64,000 nt of DNA from the NCBI RefSeq assembly GCF_900101785.1, contig NZ_LT629688.1:2852001-2916000 (forward strand). Direction: 5' to 3'. The notes beneath the pieces were generated by a model. The model was not told the origin of the DNA. It worked only from the letters and a program-made list of their open reading frames with translations, and made no database searches. Origin of the DNA: Auraticoccus monumenti. GTDB lineage: Bacteria; Actinomycetota; Actinomycetes; Propionibacteriales; Propionibacteriaceae. Below are positions 16,017 to 25,232 of this stretch, piece by piece (the stretch's first letter is position 1; each line of letters opens with the position of its first letter). Position numbers and translations under genes: made by a program.

Positions 16017-16685
16017 ATGACCGAGCCGAGCCACGTCCCCGCGGAGGACGACGACCCCGCCGGCACCGGGCTGCTGGCCTGCCTCGTCGAGCTGGAGCGC
16101 CACGTCGGCGAGCTGGGCCCCGACCAGCCGCCGCGGCTGTTCGCGCTGGTGCGCAACGACGACCTGCTGGCCGCCGAGCCCGGTCTGGCCCAGCAGCTGG
16201 GCATCCGCAGCAGCGCCGACGGAGGACCCGTCGAGGCGCTCACCGCGGTCGAGCAGGACACCTTCACCCCCGGCACCGACCTGATCGGGGCCCTCTCGGG
16301 CATCGAGTGGCCGGACTCGGTGCACGGCTGCGCGGTGGCCTGCGAGCGCAGCTTCCTGCCCGCCGGGCTGGAGCACGATCTCCCCGACGACCCGGAGCAG
16401 GCGGCCGCCGCGGTGCACGAGCACCCGCAGCGCCAGGACGTGCGGGTGGTGGTGGGGGTGCTGCGCAGCGGGCACCGCCACGGCGTGGCGCGGCTGGTGC
16501 AGCACCCCGAGGAGCTGCTGGGCGGGGTCGATCTCGTCCCGGGGCTCGCTCAGGTGCTGGCGTATACCCTTCTGACCGACGACCCAGGGGGTCCGGAGCC
16601 CGAGCGGCCCGGGCAGCACCCCTCCGAGCAGGCCAGCAGGGCCCCGCACCCACCGGCGCCCGCACAGGAGGATCTTCGAGCGTGA
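16017..16685 (+). CDS. PPA1309 family protein
   Basis: 222 residues, ATG with GGAG about seven bases upstream. The conserved core reads LFALVRNDDLLAAEP, QDTFTPGTDLIGALSGIEWP, GCAVACERSFLP and RVVVGVLRSG, the pattern of the PPA1309 family, short cytoplasmic proteins found in actinobacteria between the YlbL-like protease and UPF0182 genes. The C-terminal 35 residues are Pro-rich and unconserved. The function is unknown. It overlaps the next gene (GTGA). Confidence 0.85.
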   Translation: MTEPSHVPAEDDDPAGTGLLACLVELERHVGELGPDQPPRLFALVRNDDLLAAEPGLAQQLGIRSSADGGPVEALTAVEQDTFTPGTDLIGALSGIEWPDSVHGCAVACERSFLPAGLEHDLPDDPEQAAAAVHEHPQRQDVRVVVGVLRSGHRHGVARLVQHPEELLGGVDLVPGLAQVLAYTLLTDDPGGPEPERPGQHPSEQASRAPHPPAPAQEDLRA

Positions 16686-19549
16686 GCAGCACCACCGTCA
16701 GACCGGCCCAGCCACGCCGCGGGGCACTGCTGCCCACGCTGGCCGTCCTCGGCGCCCTGGTCGTGGCCTTCACCCTGTTCAGCGGCATCTGGACCGACCG
16801 GCTCTGGTACTCCTCCATCGGCTACGAGAGCGTCTTCGCCACCCAGCTGTTCACCCGCGTCGGCCTGTTCGTCGTCTTCGGGCTGGTGATGGCGCTGGTG
16901 GTGGTGGGCAACATCGCGCTGGCCTACCGGCTGCGTCCCCGCTACCGCGCCACCGCCCCCGCCTCGGAGCTGCTGGAGCGCTCCCGCGACGTGCTGGAGT
17001 CCCGGCTGGTCCGGATCCTGGTCGTCCTCGGCGTCGTGGTCGGTCTCTTCGGAGGGGCCAGCGCCGCCGGTGCGTCCTCGACGTACCTGGCCTGGCGCAA
17101 CGCCACCCCCTTCGGCATCAACGACCCCCTCTTCGGGCTCGACATCAGCTTCTTCGTCTTCGACTACCCGTGGTGGCGCCTGGTCACGTCCTTCCTGCTG
17201 GTGGCGGTCGTGCTCGGCGCCATCGGTGCGTCGGTCGTGCACTACCTGCTGGGCGCGCTGCGCTACAGCCCCGGCCGCCAGCTCACCAGTCGCGCCGCGC
17301 AGGTGCACCTCTCGGTGATCCTGGGTGTGGCCCTGCTGATCTACGCCGTCCAGCAGTACCTGGACCGCTACGGCTTCGAGCTCACCGCCAAGAGCCTCAG
17401 CAACGCCACCATGACGGCGCTCAACTACACCGACGAGAACGCCCGGGTGATCGGACGGCTGATCCTGGCCGTCATCGCCGTGATCTGCGCCGTGGTCTTC
17501 TTCATCAACGCCGCCGTCCAGCGCTGGGCCTTCCCGGTGGTCGCGGTGGCCATGATGGTGCTCTCCGGTCTGATCCTCGCCGTGGCCTACCCGCTCGGGC
17601 TGCAGGTGATCACCGTGAACCCGAACGAGCCCGACCTGGAGCGGCCCTACATCGAGCAGCACATCGGGGCCACCAGAGCGGCCTTCGGGGTCGAGGACGT
17701 CGAGATCGAGGACTACGACGCCGACACCGTCGCCGAGGCCGGGCAGCTGCGGGCCGACGCCGAGGCCCTCCCCGGCATCCGCCTGATCGACCCCGCCATC
17801 ATCGACGGGGCCTACGAGCAGCTGCAGCAGGTCCGTGGCTACTACCAGTTCCCCGAGCTCCTCGACGTCGACCGCTACACCATCGACGGCCAGGAGACCG
17901 ACGCGGTGGTGGCGGCGCGCGAGATGAACCACGACGGTGTGGACAACCAGTCCTGGAACAACCTCAAGACCGTCTACACCCACGGGTACGGGCTGGTGGC
18001 CGCCTACGGCAACCGCGCGGTCGGCGGCGAGCCGGACTGGATCCTGCGCGACATCCCGCCGGTGGGGGAGCTGGAGGTGCCGGAGCCGCGGATCTACTTC
18101 GGGGAGTCCCTGACCGACTACTCCATCGTCGGCGCACCTGCCGGCGCACCCCCGGTCGAGCTCGACACCCCCGGTGGTGGTGAGAACGGCCGCGAGCGGC
18201 TGACCACCTACGACGGCGAGGGCGGCGTGGAGATCGGCTCGCTGTTCAACCGGGCGCTCTACGCGATCCGCAACACCGACGTGAACATCCTGCTGTCGGA
18301 GCGGGTGAACTCGGAGTCCAAGATCATCTATAACCGCACCCCGCGCCAGCGGGTGCAGGCGGCGGCCCCCTGGCTCACCGTGGACTCCAACTCCTACCCG
18401 GCGCTGGTCGAGGGTCGGATCGTGTGGATCGTGGACGCCTACACGACGTCGGACTCCTACCCCAACAGCCAGCGGGTCGACCTGGAGGACGCCACCTCGG
18501 ACTCGCTGTCCCAGCTCGGGGTGGTGAGCGCCCTGCCGTCGCAGACGGTCAACTACATGCGCAACTCGGTGAAGGCCGTGGTGGACGCCTACGACGGCTC
18601 GGTCACGCTGTACGGCTGGGACGAGGACGACCCGGTGCTGCAGACCTGGCAGAAGGCCTTCCCCGGCACCGTGCAGCCCAAGTCGGCCATCTCGGCGGAC
18701 CTGATGGACCACCTGCGCTACCCCGAGGACCTGTACAAGGTGCAGCGGGAGATCCTGGCCCGCTACCACGTGACCGACCCGGCCGCCTGGTACCAGGGCA
18801 CCGACCTGTGGCGCATCCCCGAGGACCCGGTGCAGGGTGGCGGTACCCAGAAGGAGACGCCGTACTACCTGTCCATCAAGTGGCCCGGTGACGACGAGCC
18901 CGTCTTCAGCCAGACCGCCGTCTACGTGCCCAACGAGCGGTCGAACCTGGCCGCCTACATGGCCGTGAACGCCGACGCCGCCAGCCCCGACTACGGGCGG
19001 CTGCGGATCCTGCGGATGTCGGACACCCAGCAGATCGCCGGACCGGGACAGACGTTCAACGAGATGAACACCAACGTCACGGTGGCCGAGCGACTGCGTC
19101 CGTTCAACAACCAGGGCTCCGCGCAGCTGCAGTACGGCAACCTGCTGACCCTGCCGATCGGCGGCGGACTGCTCTACGTCGCCCCGATCTACACCGAGCG
19201 GCCGGGCAGCAACGGCTCGTACCCGGCGCTGAGCTTCGTGGTGGCCCGCTTCGGGGAGACCGTCGGCATCGGCACCACCCTGCAGGAGGCGCTCGACGCG
19301 GTCTTCGACGGTGACTCCGGCGCGACCACCGACGAGGAGGGGGTCGGCGGCGCAGAACCTGGTGCCGACCCGCAGGAGCCGACCGGCGAGGTGGACAACC
19401 CGGCGGCCGCCGCCGCGCTGGACGCCGCGGCCCAGGCGTTCGAGGACGCCGACGCCGCCCTGCGCGACGGCGACCTGGCCACCTACCAGCAGAAGAACGA
19501 CGAGGCGCGCGCGCGGATGGAGGACGCCCTCACGGCGCTGGGTCGCTGA
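16682..19549 (+). CDS. UPF0182 family large membrane protein
   Basis: 955 residues from the GTG at 16682. Seven hydrophobic segments occupy about residues 15-320. A large soluble region follows, with the family sequences DRLWYSSIGYESVF, FGLDISFFVFDYPWW, SWNNLKTVYTHGYG and IYFGESLTDYSIVG. An acidic Ala-rich tail with a coiled-coil-like end (ALDAAAQAFEDADAAL) closes it. UPF0182 proteins (Rv3193c type) are actinobacterial and cyanobacterial membrane proteins of unknown role. It ends the conserved block and is followed by a strong terminator. Confidence 0.93.
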   Translation: MSSTTVRPAQPRRGALLPTLAVLGALVVAFTLFSGIWTDRLWYSSIGYESVFATQLFTRVGLFVVFGLVMALVVVGNIALAYRLRPRYRATAPASELLERSRDVLESRLVRILVVLGVVVGLFGGASAAGASSTYLAWRNATPFGINDPLFGLDISFFVFDYPWWRLVTSFLLVAVVLGAIGASVVHYLLGALRYSPGRQLTSRAAQVHLSVILGVALLIYAVQQYLDRYGFELTAKSLSNATMTALNYTDENARVIGRLILAVIAVICAVVFFINAAVQRWAFPVVAVAMMVLSGLILAVAYPLGLQVITVNPNEPDLERPYIEQHIGATRAAFGVEDVEIEDYDADTVAEAGQLRADAEALPGIRLIDPAIIDGAYEQLQQVRGYYQFPELLDVDRYTIDGQETDAVVAAREMNHDGVDNQSWNNLKTVYTHGYGLVAAYGNRAVGGEPDWILRDIPPVGELEVPEPRIYFGESLTDYSIVGAPAGAPPVELDTPGGGENGRERLTTYDGEGGVEIGSLFNRALYAIRNTDVNILLSERVNSESKIIYNRTPRQRVQAAAPWLTVDSNSYPALVEGRIVWIVDAYTTSDSYPNSQRVDLEDATSDSLSQLGVVSALPSQTVNYMRNSVKAVVDAYDGSVTLYGWDEDDPVLQTWQKAFPGTVQPKSAISADLMDHLRYPEDLYKVQREILARYHVTDPAAWYQGTDLWRIPEDPVQGGGTQKETPYYLSIKWPGDDEPVFSQTAVYVPNERSNLAAYMAVNADAASPDYGRLRILRMSDTQQIAGPGQTFNEMNTNVTVAERLRPFNNQGSAQLQYGNLLTLPIGGGLLYVAPIYTERPGSNGSYPALSFVVARFGETVGIGTTLQEALDAVFDGDSGATTDEEGVGGAEPGADPQEPTGEVDNPAAAAALDAAAQAFEDADAALRDGDLATYQQKNDEARARMEDALTALGR

Positions 19550-19551
19550 GC

Positions 19552-19585
19552 CCCTCCTGCCTGGCCCACGGGTCAGGCAGGAGGG
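19552..19585 (+). terminator. Hairpin terminator after the UPF0182 gene
   Basis: CCCTCCTGCCTG (19552-19563), ten-base loop, CAGGCAGGAGGG (19574-19585): twelve perfect pairs, two bases past the stop codon. The following 200 bases up to the biotin genes show no convincing gene. Confidence 0.8.
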
Positions 19586-19784
19586 TGCGCCCGGAGGTGA
19601 CGTGTGGTCGGCTGGCCAGCCGGAGGTCCGGCTGACCGCTGCTGTCACCGGCTCGGGGGGTCCTCGGTCCCGGACGGGAAGCGGTGGGTCGGCCCCCAGC
19701 TGCCGGGACGTCGAGCTCGTGACTCACCAACTGCTCGGACCGGGCGATGACTCACCCACGCCGACCCCCTCGGCGCGAGCCTGG

Positions 19785-20393
19785 TCAGTCACCGACACCG
19801 CGGGCGTGCAGCGCGTCGCCGGTGGCGCGGGCGCGGGCGACCACGCGGAGGACCAGGGGGGTGAGCCGGGCCCGGGGATCGTGCTGCAGGCCGCGGGCGA
19901 CCGCGGCGTCGCGGGTCTCGTCGGCCAGCTCCACGGTGCCGGGCACCGCCCGGATGACCAGGGTGAAGGCCAGCGCAACCGTCTCGGGGTCCACGCCGAG
20001 GCGGCGGAAGGGGCGGAGCGCCCACGTCACGGTCTCCATCACCACGTCGACCGGGGTGGTCACGGTGAGGACGGTGGCCAGCAGCACGCAGGCCACCAGC
20101 TCGCTGCAGGACTCCACCGCCCGGGCCGGGTCCTGCTGCCAGGCCAGCCACAGCCCGAGCAGCAGCACCGTGACCAGCAGCCCGCGGAGCGAGCGGAGCA
20201 GGGTCCGCAACCGCACCCGGGCCCAGAGCACCAGCCCGAGCGCCGCGACCACCAGCAGCACGGCCGGACCCGGACCCCGGACCAGCACCGCCGCCGTCCC
20301 CGCTGCCAGCAGACCCAGCAGCTTGGACCACGCCGGCGCCCGGTGCAGCCACGTCGTCCCGGGTCGGTAGAGACCCAGCAGCGCCCCGCTCAC
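19785..20393 (-). CDS. bioN: ECF transporter T component, biotin importer (BioN/EcfT)
   Basis: 202 residues, GTG start overlapping the stop of the ATPase gene. Five or so hydrophobic segments are seen. The two coupling motifs of EcfT proteins are clear near the C-terminus: AVARGLQHD and ALHARGVGD (A-R-G signatures). Group placement follows from the adjacent bioY and ATPase genes. It should couple ATP hydrolysis to BioY. Confidence 0.9.
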   Translation of the reverse strand: MSGALLGLYRPGTTWLHRAPAWSKLLGLLAAGTAAVLVRGPGPAVLLVVAALGLVLWARVRLRTLLRSLRGLLVTVLLLGLWLAWQQDPARAVESCSELVACVLLATVLTVTTPVDVVMETVTWALRPFRRLGVDPETVALAFTLVIRAVPGTVELADETRDAAVARGLQHDPRARLTPLVLRVVARARATGDALHARGVGD

Positions 20394-21094
20394 GCGTGCG
20401 CCCGGTAGTGCGCCACCACGTCGGCCGCCGCCCCGTCGGCCACGACGCGACCGCCGTCGACCAGCAGCGCACGGTCGCAGCGCCCGGCCAGCTCGAGGTC
20501 GTGGGTGACCAGCAGCAGCTGCTGGGGGAGCGAGAGCAGCAGGTCGCCGACCCGGCGGCTGTTGGCCAGGTCCAGCAACGTGGTGGGCTCGTCGGCCACC
20601 AGGACGGCCGGGTCGGTGGCCAGCACCCCGGCCAGGGCCAGCAGCTGGCGCTGCCCGCCGGAGAGGGTGTGCACGCTGCGGTCGGCCAGCCCGCCCAGCC
20701 CGTGACGCTCCAGCACCTCCACCGCGGCCCGACGACGGTCCTCACGGCAGGGGTGGCTGCGGCGCAGCGACAGGGCGACGTCCTCGGCGGCGGTCGGCAT
20801 CACCAGCTGGGCGGCGGGGTCGGTGAACACGAACCCGACCCGGCGTCGCACCTCGCGCCCCCGTCGGGCGACGTCCAGGCCGTCCACCACCACCCGCCCG
20901 CTGCTCGGCAGCACCAGGCCGTTGACCAGCCGGGCCAGCGTCGACTTGCCCGAGCCGTTGGCCCCGACCAGCGCCACCCGCTGCTCGACCAGGGTCAGGC
21001 TCGTCTCCCGCAGCACCTCGACCTGGTGCTCGGTGCCGTCCGCGGACACCACCGGGCGCCGGACGACCACCCGGTCCAGCTCGACCCGGCTCAC
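20390..21094 (-). CDS. bioM: ECF transporter ATPase, biotin importer (BioM)
   Basis: 234 residues from the GTG at 21094, which overlaps the bioY stop. Walker A GANGSGKST, signature LSGGQRQLLALA, Walker B AVLVADEPTT and switch VTHD are intact. A single-ATPase module with dedicated T and S partners is the BioMNY arrangement. It is translationally coupled on both sides. Confidence 0.9.
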   Translation of the reverse strand: MSRVELDRVVVRRPVVSADGTEHQVEVLRETSLTLVEQRVALVGANGSGKSTLARLVNGLVLPSSGRVVVDGLDVARRGREVRRRVGFVFTDPAAQLVMPTAAEDVALSLRRSHPCREDRRRAAVEVLERHGLGGLADRSVHTLSGGQRQLLALAGVLATDPAVLVADEPTTLLDLANSRRVGDLLLSLPQQLLLVTHDLELAGRCDRALLVDGGRVVADGAAADVVAHYRAHA

Positions 21095-21711
21095 GCGGGC
21101 TGGGGCTCCACGACCTCGTCGGCCACCGCCGGCCGCCGGTCCAGCAGGTCGGGGAAGGCCCGGTGCACCGCGGTGGCCACCAGCGCCACGGCGACGTTCT
21201 TGAGCGTGTCGCCCAGCCAGAAGACCTTGTCGACGTCGAAGGCCTGACCCCAGGTCATGTCGGCCCGCAGCACCAGACCGGCCATGCCGAGCCCGTGCAC
21301 GAACACCGCGCTGCCGACCATGGCGGCCACGAACACCCACACCGTGCCGCGGCCGAGCACCCGCCGGGGCAGCCGCTCCACCAGCAGCCCGCAGAGCCCG
21401 GCGGCCAGCGGGTAGCTGACCAGGTAGCCCGCGCTCGGACCGGCGAAGACCCCGAGACCACCCGCGCCGCCGGCGAAGACCGGCAGGCCGGCAGCCCCCA
21501 CCGCCAGGTAGAGCAACGCGGCCAGCGCGCCCCGCCGGGCCCCGAGCACCGCGCCGCAGAGCAGCACCGCGAAGGTCTGCAGGGTGATCGGCACCGGCCC
21601 GGCCAGCCGGATCGAGGGCAGCACCGCGCAGACGGCGATGACCGCGGCGAAGGCGGCGACCAGGGCCAGGTCGGTGCCGGAGGAGCGTCGGCGGGAGTGG
21701 GACGAGGTCAT
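21091..21711 (-). CDS. bioY: Biotin transporter substrate-binding component BioY
   Basis: 206 residues, six membrane segments. Family motifs include GPVPITLQTFAVLLCGAVLG, the GPSAGYL loop and WLGDTLKN. BioY captures biotin at the membrane. It is the first gene of a leftward bioY-bioM-bioN operon. The promoter region contains two BioQ-type palindromes, so biotin-dependent repression is likely. No biotin synthesis gene is present in the window. Confidence 0.95.
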   Translation of the reverse strand: MTSSHSRRRSSGTDLALVAAFAAVIAVCAVLPSIRLAGPVPITLQTFAVLLCGAVLGARRGALAALLYLAVGAAGLPVFAGGAGGLGVFAGPSAGYLVSYPLAAGLCGLLVERLPRRVLGRGTVWVFVAAMVGSAVFVHGLGMAGLVLRADMTWGQAFDVDKVFWLGDTLKNVAVALVATAVHRAFPDLLDRRPAVADEVVEPQPA

Positions 21712-21736
21712 CGGGGCCTGTCTGTCGGGACCAACC

Positions 21737-21764
21737 TGAACGGTGGTCAGGTGAACGGCGTTCA
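21737..21764. promoter_or_regulatory. Two BioQ-type operators
   Basis: TGAAC-GGC-GTTCA (21752-21764) is a perfect match to the TGAAC-N3-GTTCA site of the TetR regulator BioQ. A second copy with one mismatch, TGAAC-GGT-GGTCA, is at 21737-21749, 15 bases away. They lie between divergent bioY and the TetR gene. Confidence 0.8.
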
Positions 21765-21810
21765 GGTTAGGCTGACGGCGTCCCGGCGGTCAACACGCAC
21801 GACACGACCG

Positions 21811-21845
21811 GGAGGGCAGCACGATCACCAGGAGGGCAGCACGAT
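21811..21845 (+). repeat. Duplicated ribosome-binding segment
   Basis: GGAGGGCAGCACGAT occurs twice, 20 bases apart (21811 and 21831). The second copy ends in the ATG of the TetR gene; the first ends in ATC and so cannot start translation. A small tandem duplication that leaves two Shine-Dalgarno sequences before the gene. Confidence 0.75.
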
Positions 21846-22434
21846 GAGGAACCGCAGGGCCGACGTGGTCGAGCGGGCGCTGGACGTCCTCGACCGCTAC
21901 GGGCTGGCCGACCTCACCGTGCGCCGGCTGGCGTCCGAGCTCGGGCTGCAGCCCAGTGCGCTCTACCACCACTTCGCGAGCAAGCAGGCGCTGCTGGCCG
22001 CCGTCGCCGAGGAGGTGCTCACCCGACGCCCGCGCCGGCCGCGCCCCGACGCCTGGGACGACCGGGTGCGGGTGGTCTGCTCCGAGCTGCGCGACGCCGT
22101 GCTGGCCTACCGCGACGGCGCGGAGCTGGTGGCCACGGTGCACGCCTTCGGGATGGGGGCCAGCGCGCCCGGGCGGGAGCTGGTCGAGGTCCTCGAGCAG
22201 GCCGGCTGCCCGACCCCGCTGGCCCGGACCGCCTCGCGGACCCTGCTGCACTTCGTCTTCGGCCACGCCGGGGACGAGCAGGCCCACCTGCAGGCCGGTA
22301 GCGCCGGCGCCATCCCCAACGACGTCCGCGAGCGGGCCGACCTGCTCGGACCCGACGACTTCGCCTCCGGTCTGGACCTGGTGGTGGCCGGCATCGCCAG
22401 CCGGCTGGGCGCCCCGGTCAGCGGCGGTCGGTGA
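21844..22434 (+). CDS. bioQ: TetR family regulator of biotin uptake (BioQ)
   Basis: 196 residues. The helix-turn-helix is at residues about 20-45 (LTVRRLASELGLQPSALYHHFASKQALL, shown here by its ends LTVRRLASELG and SALYHHF). The C-terminal ligand domain is of the TetR_C type with conserved LLHFVFGH. Divergence from bioYMN and the TGAAC-N3-GTTCA palindromes identify it as BioQ, the actinobacterial biotin repressor. Autoregulation is likely from operator placement. Its 3' end overlaps the convergent M16 peptidase gene by 17 bases. Confidence 0.85.
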   Translation: MRNRRADVVERALDVLDRYGLADLTVRRLASELGLQPSALYHHFASKQALLAAVAEEVLTRRPRRPRPDAWDDRVRVVCSELRDAVLAYRDGAELVATVHAFGMGASAPGRELVEVLEQAGCPTPLARTASRTLLHFVFGHAGDEQAHLQAGSAGAIPNDVRERADLLGPDDFASGLDLVVAGIASRLGAPVSGGR

Positions 22435-23788
22435 CCTCGAACCCGGCCCCGGCCAGCGCCGGCTCCAGCACGGCGGCGTCCCCGACCACCACCAACGTGC
22501 TCCGGGACAGGTCGACCAGCTCGGCGTAGGCCTCGGTGGCCGAGGTCGCGGTGACCTGTCGCAGGTCGGCCAGCAGCCGGTCGGCGTGGTCGGCCGGCAG
22601 CCCGGCCAGCAGGTGCGAGGCCACCTGGTCCACCACGCCCTCGGCGGTGGCGCTGCGCAGCGGCAGGGTGCCGCCGAGCTGCTGCACCGCGGCGGTGGTC
22701 TCCTCCTCGGTCAGCGGTGCGGCCCCGAGGTCGAGCAGGGCCCGGGTCTCGGTCAGCGTCGCCCCCACCACCTCGGTGCGGAAGGAGCCGGAGACCGCCC
22801 AGGAGCCGCCGTCGCGGTAGGGGCTGAGGCCGAGGTGGACGCCGTAGGTCCAGCCCCGCTCCTCGCGCAGCACCCGGTTCAGCCGGCTCAGGAACGAGCC
22901 GCCGACGGCGTTGGTCGCCACCAGCAGGTCCGCCCAGCGGGGGTGGCGTCGGTCCACGCCGGGACCGGCCAGCCGGATGTCGGCCTGCACCGCACCCGGG
23001 CGGTCCACCAGCAGCACCCCCGGCCCGGCCGGCACCGGGGGCGGCAGCGGCTCCCCGGGCGCCGCACCGCCCCAGTCCCCGAACAGCTCCTCGACCAGCG
23101 GCAGCGGGTCCTCCGGCAGGTCACCGGCCAGGAGCAGCGTGCTCCCCGCCGGGCGCACCTGGGTGGCGTGCCAGGCGGCGACGTCGGCGGCGGTGACCGC
23201 GGCCACGGTCTCCGGCTCCCCGCCGTTCATCCGGCTGGCCCGCGAGCCCGCGTCCCACAGCCGGCTGCGCAGCCAACGGTTCGCGCTCTGGGCGGAGTTC
23301 GCCTCCAGCTGCTCGATCTCGGCCAGCCGCAGCGCCCGGTGGCGGTCGACGTCGGCCCGGTCCAGCAGCGGCCGGCGGACGGCCTCGGCCAGCAGCGGCA
23401 GGGCCTCGGCGAAGCGGGTCACCGGCACGTCCAGCATCACCTGCTGACCGCCCAGGCCGATGTGCACGCCGAGCGCGGCGCCGACCTCCTCCAGCCGCTC
23501 GCCGTACTCCTCACCGGGGTGGTGCTGGGTGCCCTCGTCCAGGGTGCGGGCGGTCAGCGTGGCCACGCCCTCCAGGTGGCGGGGCTCGCGGCTGAGCGGC
23601 AGGTCCAGCACCAGGGTGGCGGCCACCACGTGCTGGCCGGGCAGCCGGTACCAGGCCACGTCCATCCCGTTGGCCAGCCGGGTCCCGGTGGCTGGCACCG
23701 GGAACGTCCAGTGCGGCGGCGGAGCGACCGCGGGCGGGGTGGGGGCGTGGGCTGACGGCGACGCGTCGGGTCCGAGGTGGGTGCGCAT
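22418..23788 (-). CDS. M16 family peptidase-like protein lacking the zinc motif
   Basis: 456 residues, ATG overlapping the upstream stop (ATGA), with AGGAGG before it. It has the two-lobe M16 organisation, but the position of the HxxEH motif reads VATLTARTLDEGT, so no zinc site is present. The Arg/Tyr region (REERGWTYGVHLGLSPY) of non-catalytic M16 subunits is intact. Such subunits pair with an active partner, here the gene just upstream. The N-terminal 35 residues are Pro/Ala-rich. Confidence 0.88.
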   Translation of the reverse strand: MRTHLGPDASPSAHAPTPPAVAPPPHWTFPVPATGTRLANGMDVAWYRLPGQHVVAATLVLDLPLSREPRHLEGVATLTARTLDEGTQHHPGEEYGERLEEVGAALGVHIGLGGQQVMLDVPVTRFAEALPLLAEAVRRPLLDRADVDRHRALRLAEIEQLEANSAQSANRWLRSRLWDAGSRASRMNGGEPETVAAVTAADVAAWHATQVRPAGSTLLLAGDLPEDPLPLVEELFGDWGGAAPGEPLPPPVPAGPGVLLVDRPGAVQADIRLAGPGVDRRHPRWADLLVATNAVGGSFLSRLNRVLREERGWTYGVHLGLSPYRDGGSWAVSGSFRTEVVGATLTETRALLDLGAAPLTEEETTAAVQQLGGTLPLRSATAEGVVDQVASHLLAGLPADHADRLLADLRQVTATSATEAYAELVDLSRSTLVVVGDAAVLEPALAGAGFEVTDRR

Positions 23789-25083
23789 CAGGCCTCCTGG
23801 CGGTGGACGAGGGTGCCGCAGGAGGCCGGGTCGAGCCACTCCCGGGCGGCGTCGCGGACCTGCTCGGGGGTGATCGAGCGGACCTGGGCGATCCGGGCGT
23901 CGACCTGGGCGGGGTCGCCGAGCAGCGTGGCCGCCCGGCCCAGCTGGTCGGCGCGGGAGTCGATCCGCGACAGCGACTGCAGCCAGGAGCGCTCGAACTG
24001 GGCCACCACCCGGCTGAGCTCGCCCTCGGTCGGGCCGTCGGCGCGCAGCCGGTCCACCTCCTCCAGCAGGGTCGCCTCGACCGCGGCGACGTCCACCCCG
24101 TCGCGGGCCCGGGCGCTGACGAAGGCGAAGGAGTTGCCCCCGACCAGGCCCAGGCTGGACGCCCCGGCCGCCTCCGCGGACTCGTCGGCGCGCACCAGCC
24201 GGCGGTGCAGCCGGGCGGACAGCCCGTCGCCGAGGACGCCGAGCCCCAGGTCGGCGGCGTCGAAAGCACGTTGGTCGAGGGCGGGCAGCCGCCAGGTCAG
24301 GTGCACCGCGTCGGCGGGCACCGCCGCCGTCACCTCGTCCCGGGGGGACCCGGTGATCGGGGGCAGCGGTGCGGGCGAGGCGTGCGGTGGGCGCGCGGTG
24401 GCCGGCAGGGCGTCGAACTCGGCCCGGACGGCGTCCAGGGCGGCCTCGGGGGTGACGTCGCCGACGACGGTCAGGACCGCGTTGGAGGGCAGGTAGTGGG
24501 TGCGGAAGAAGTCCTGGACGTCGCTCAGCGAGGCGGCGTCGAGGTCGTCCATGGACCCGATGGTGGTGTGGCCGTAGGGGTGGTCGGCGGGGAAGGTCAG
24601 CTCGACCAGCCGCTGCAGCACGTCGCCGTAGGGCACGTTGTCGTAGCGCTGCCGCTTCTCCTCCTTCACCACCTCCCGCTGGTTGTCCAGGCTGGCCTGG
24701 GTGAGGGCGTCCAGCAGCCCGCCCAGCCGGTCGGCCTCCAGCCACAGCGCGAGGTCGAGGGCCCCGAGCGGGACGGTCTGGAAGTAGTTCGTCCGGTCGA
24801 AGGAGGTGGTGGCGTTCGCCGTCCCGCCGCACGCCTGGACCAGGGCGATGTGCTGGCTCCGCCCCACGTGGGTGGACCCCTGGAACATCACGTGCTCGAA
24901 CAGGTGGGCGAACCCGCTGCGCCCAGGCGACTCGTGCCGGGACCCCACGTCGTACCAGAGGTTCACGGTGACCGACGGGACGGCGTGGTCGGGGCTGACC
25001 ACCACCCGCAGCCCGTTGTCGAGCGTGGCGGTGGAGATCGGCAGCGGCGGTGGGGTGCCGACGTCGGGACGGGCCTCGGGCAT
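23788..25083 (-). CDS. M16 family zinc metallopeptidase, catalytic subunit
   Basis: 431 residues from ATG 25083 (a GTG at 25092 is possible; neither has a clear ribosome site). The inverted zinc motif HLFEH lies in SGFAHLFEHVMFQGS at about residue 60, with the third-ligand Glu further on (VVKEEKRQRYDN). Family knowledge: M16 pairs with one active and one inactive subunit form a clamshell that degrades peptides. It is translationally coupled to the inactive partner and probably cytoplasmic, as no signal peptide is seen. Confidence 0.92.
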   Translation of the reverse strand: MPEARPDVGTPPPLPISTATLDNGLRVVVSPDHAVPSVTVNLWYDVGSRHESPGRSGFAHLFEHVMFQGSTHVGRSQHIALVQACGGTANATTSFDRTNYFQTVPLGALDLALWLEADRLGGLLDALTQASLDNQREVVKEEKRQRYDNVPYGDVLQRLVELTFPADHPYGHTTIGSMDDLDAASLSDVQDFFRTHYLPSNAVLTVVGDVTPEAALDAVRAEFDALPATARPPHASPAPLPPITGSPRDEVTAAVPADAVHLTWRLPALDQRAFDAADLGLGVLGDGLSARLHRRLVRADESAEAAGASSLGLVGGNSFAFVSARARDGVDVAAVEATLLEEVDRLRADGPTEGELSRVVAQFERSWLQSLSRIDSRADQLGRAATLLGDPAQVDARIAQVRSITPEQVRDAAREWLDPASCGTLVHRQEA

Positions 25084-25232
25084 GCCCCACACCCAAGCAC
25101 AGGGCCGGAAAAAACCCGCACCGGGGAGCGATGAGTCCCTAGCCTGGGAGAGGTCTCACCGGTCGGGGCTTGAGCTCCAGCGCACCTGAGCTCCTAGCGT
25201 CAGCCGAGGACCCCACGACCTGCGGAGGAAGC

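Noticed and set aside
22418-25096. A single 892-residue fused M16 protein on the minus strand
   Set aside because: The long open frame mixes frames. Two separate genes with an ATGA junction and their own ribosome site at 23788 explain both domains.
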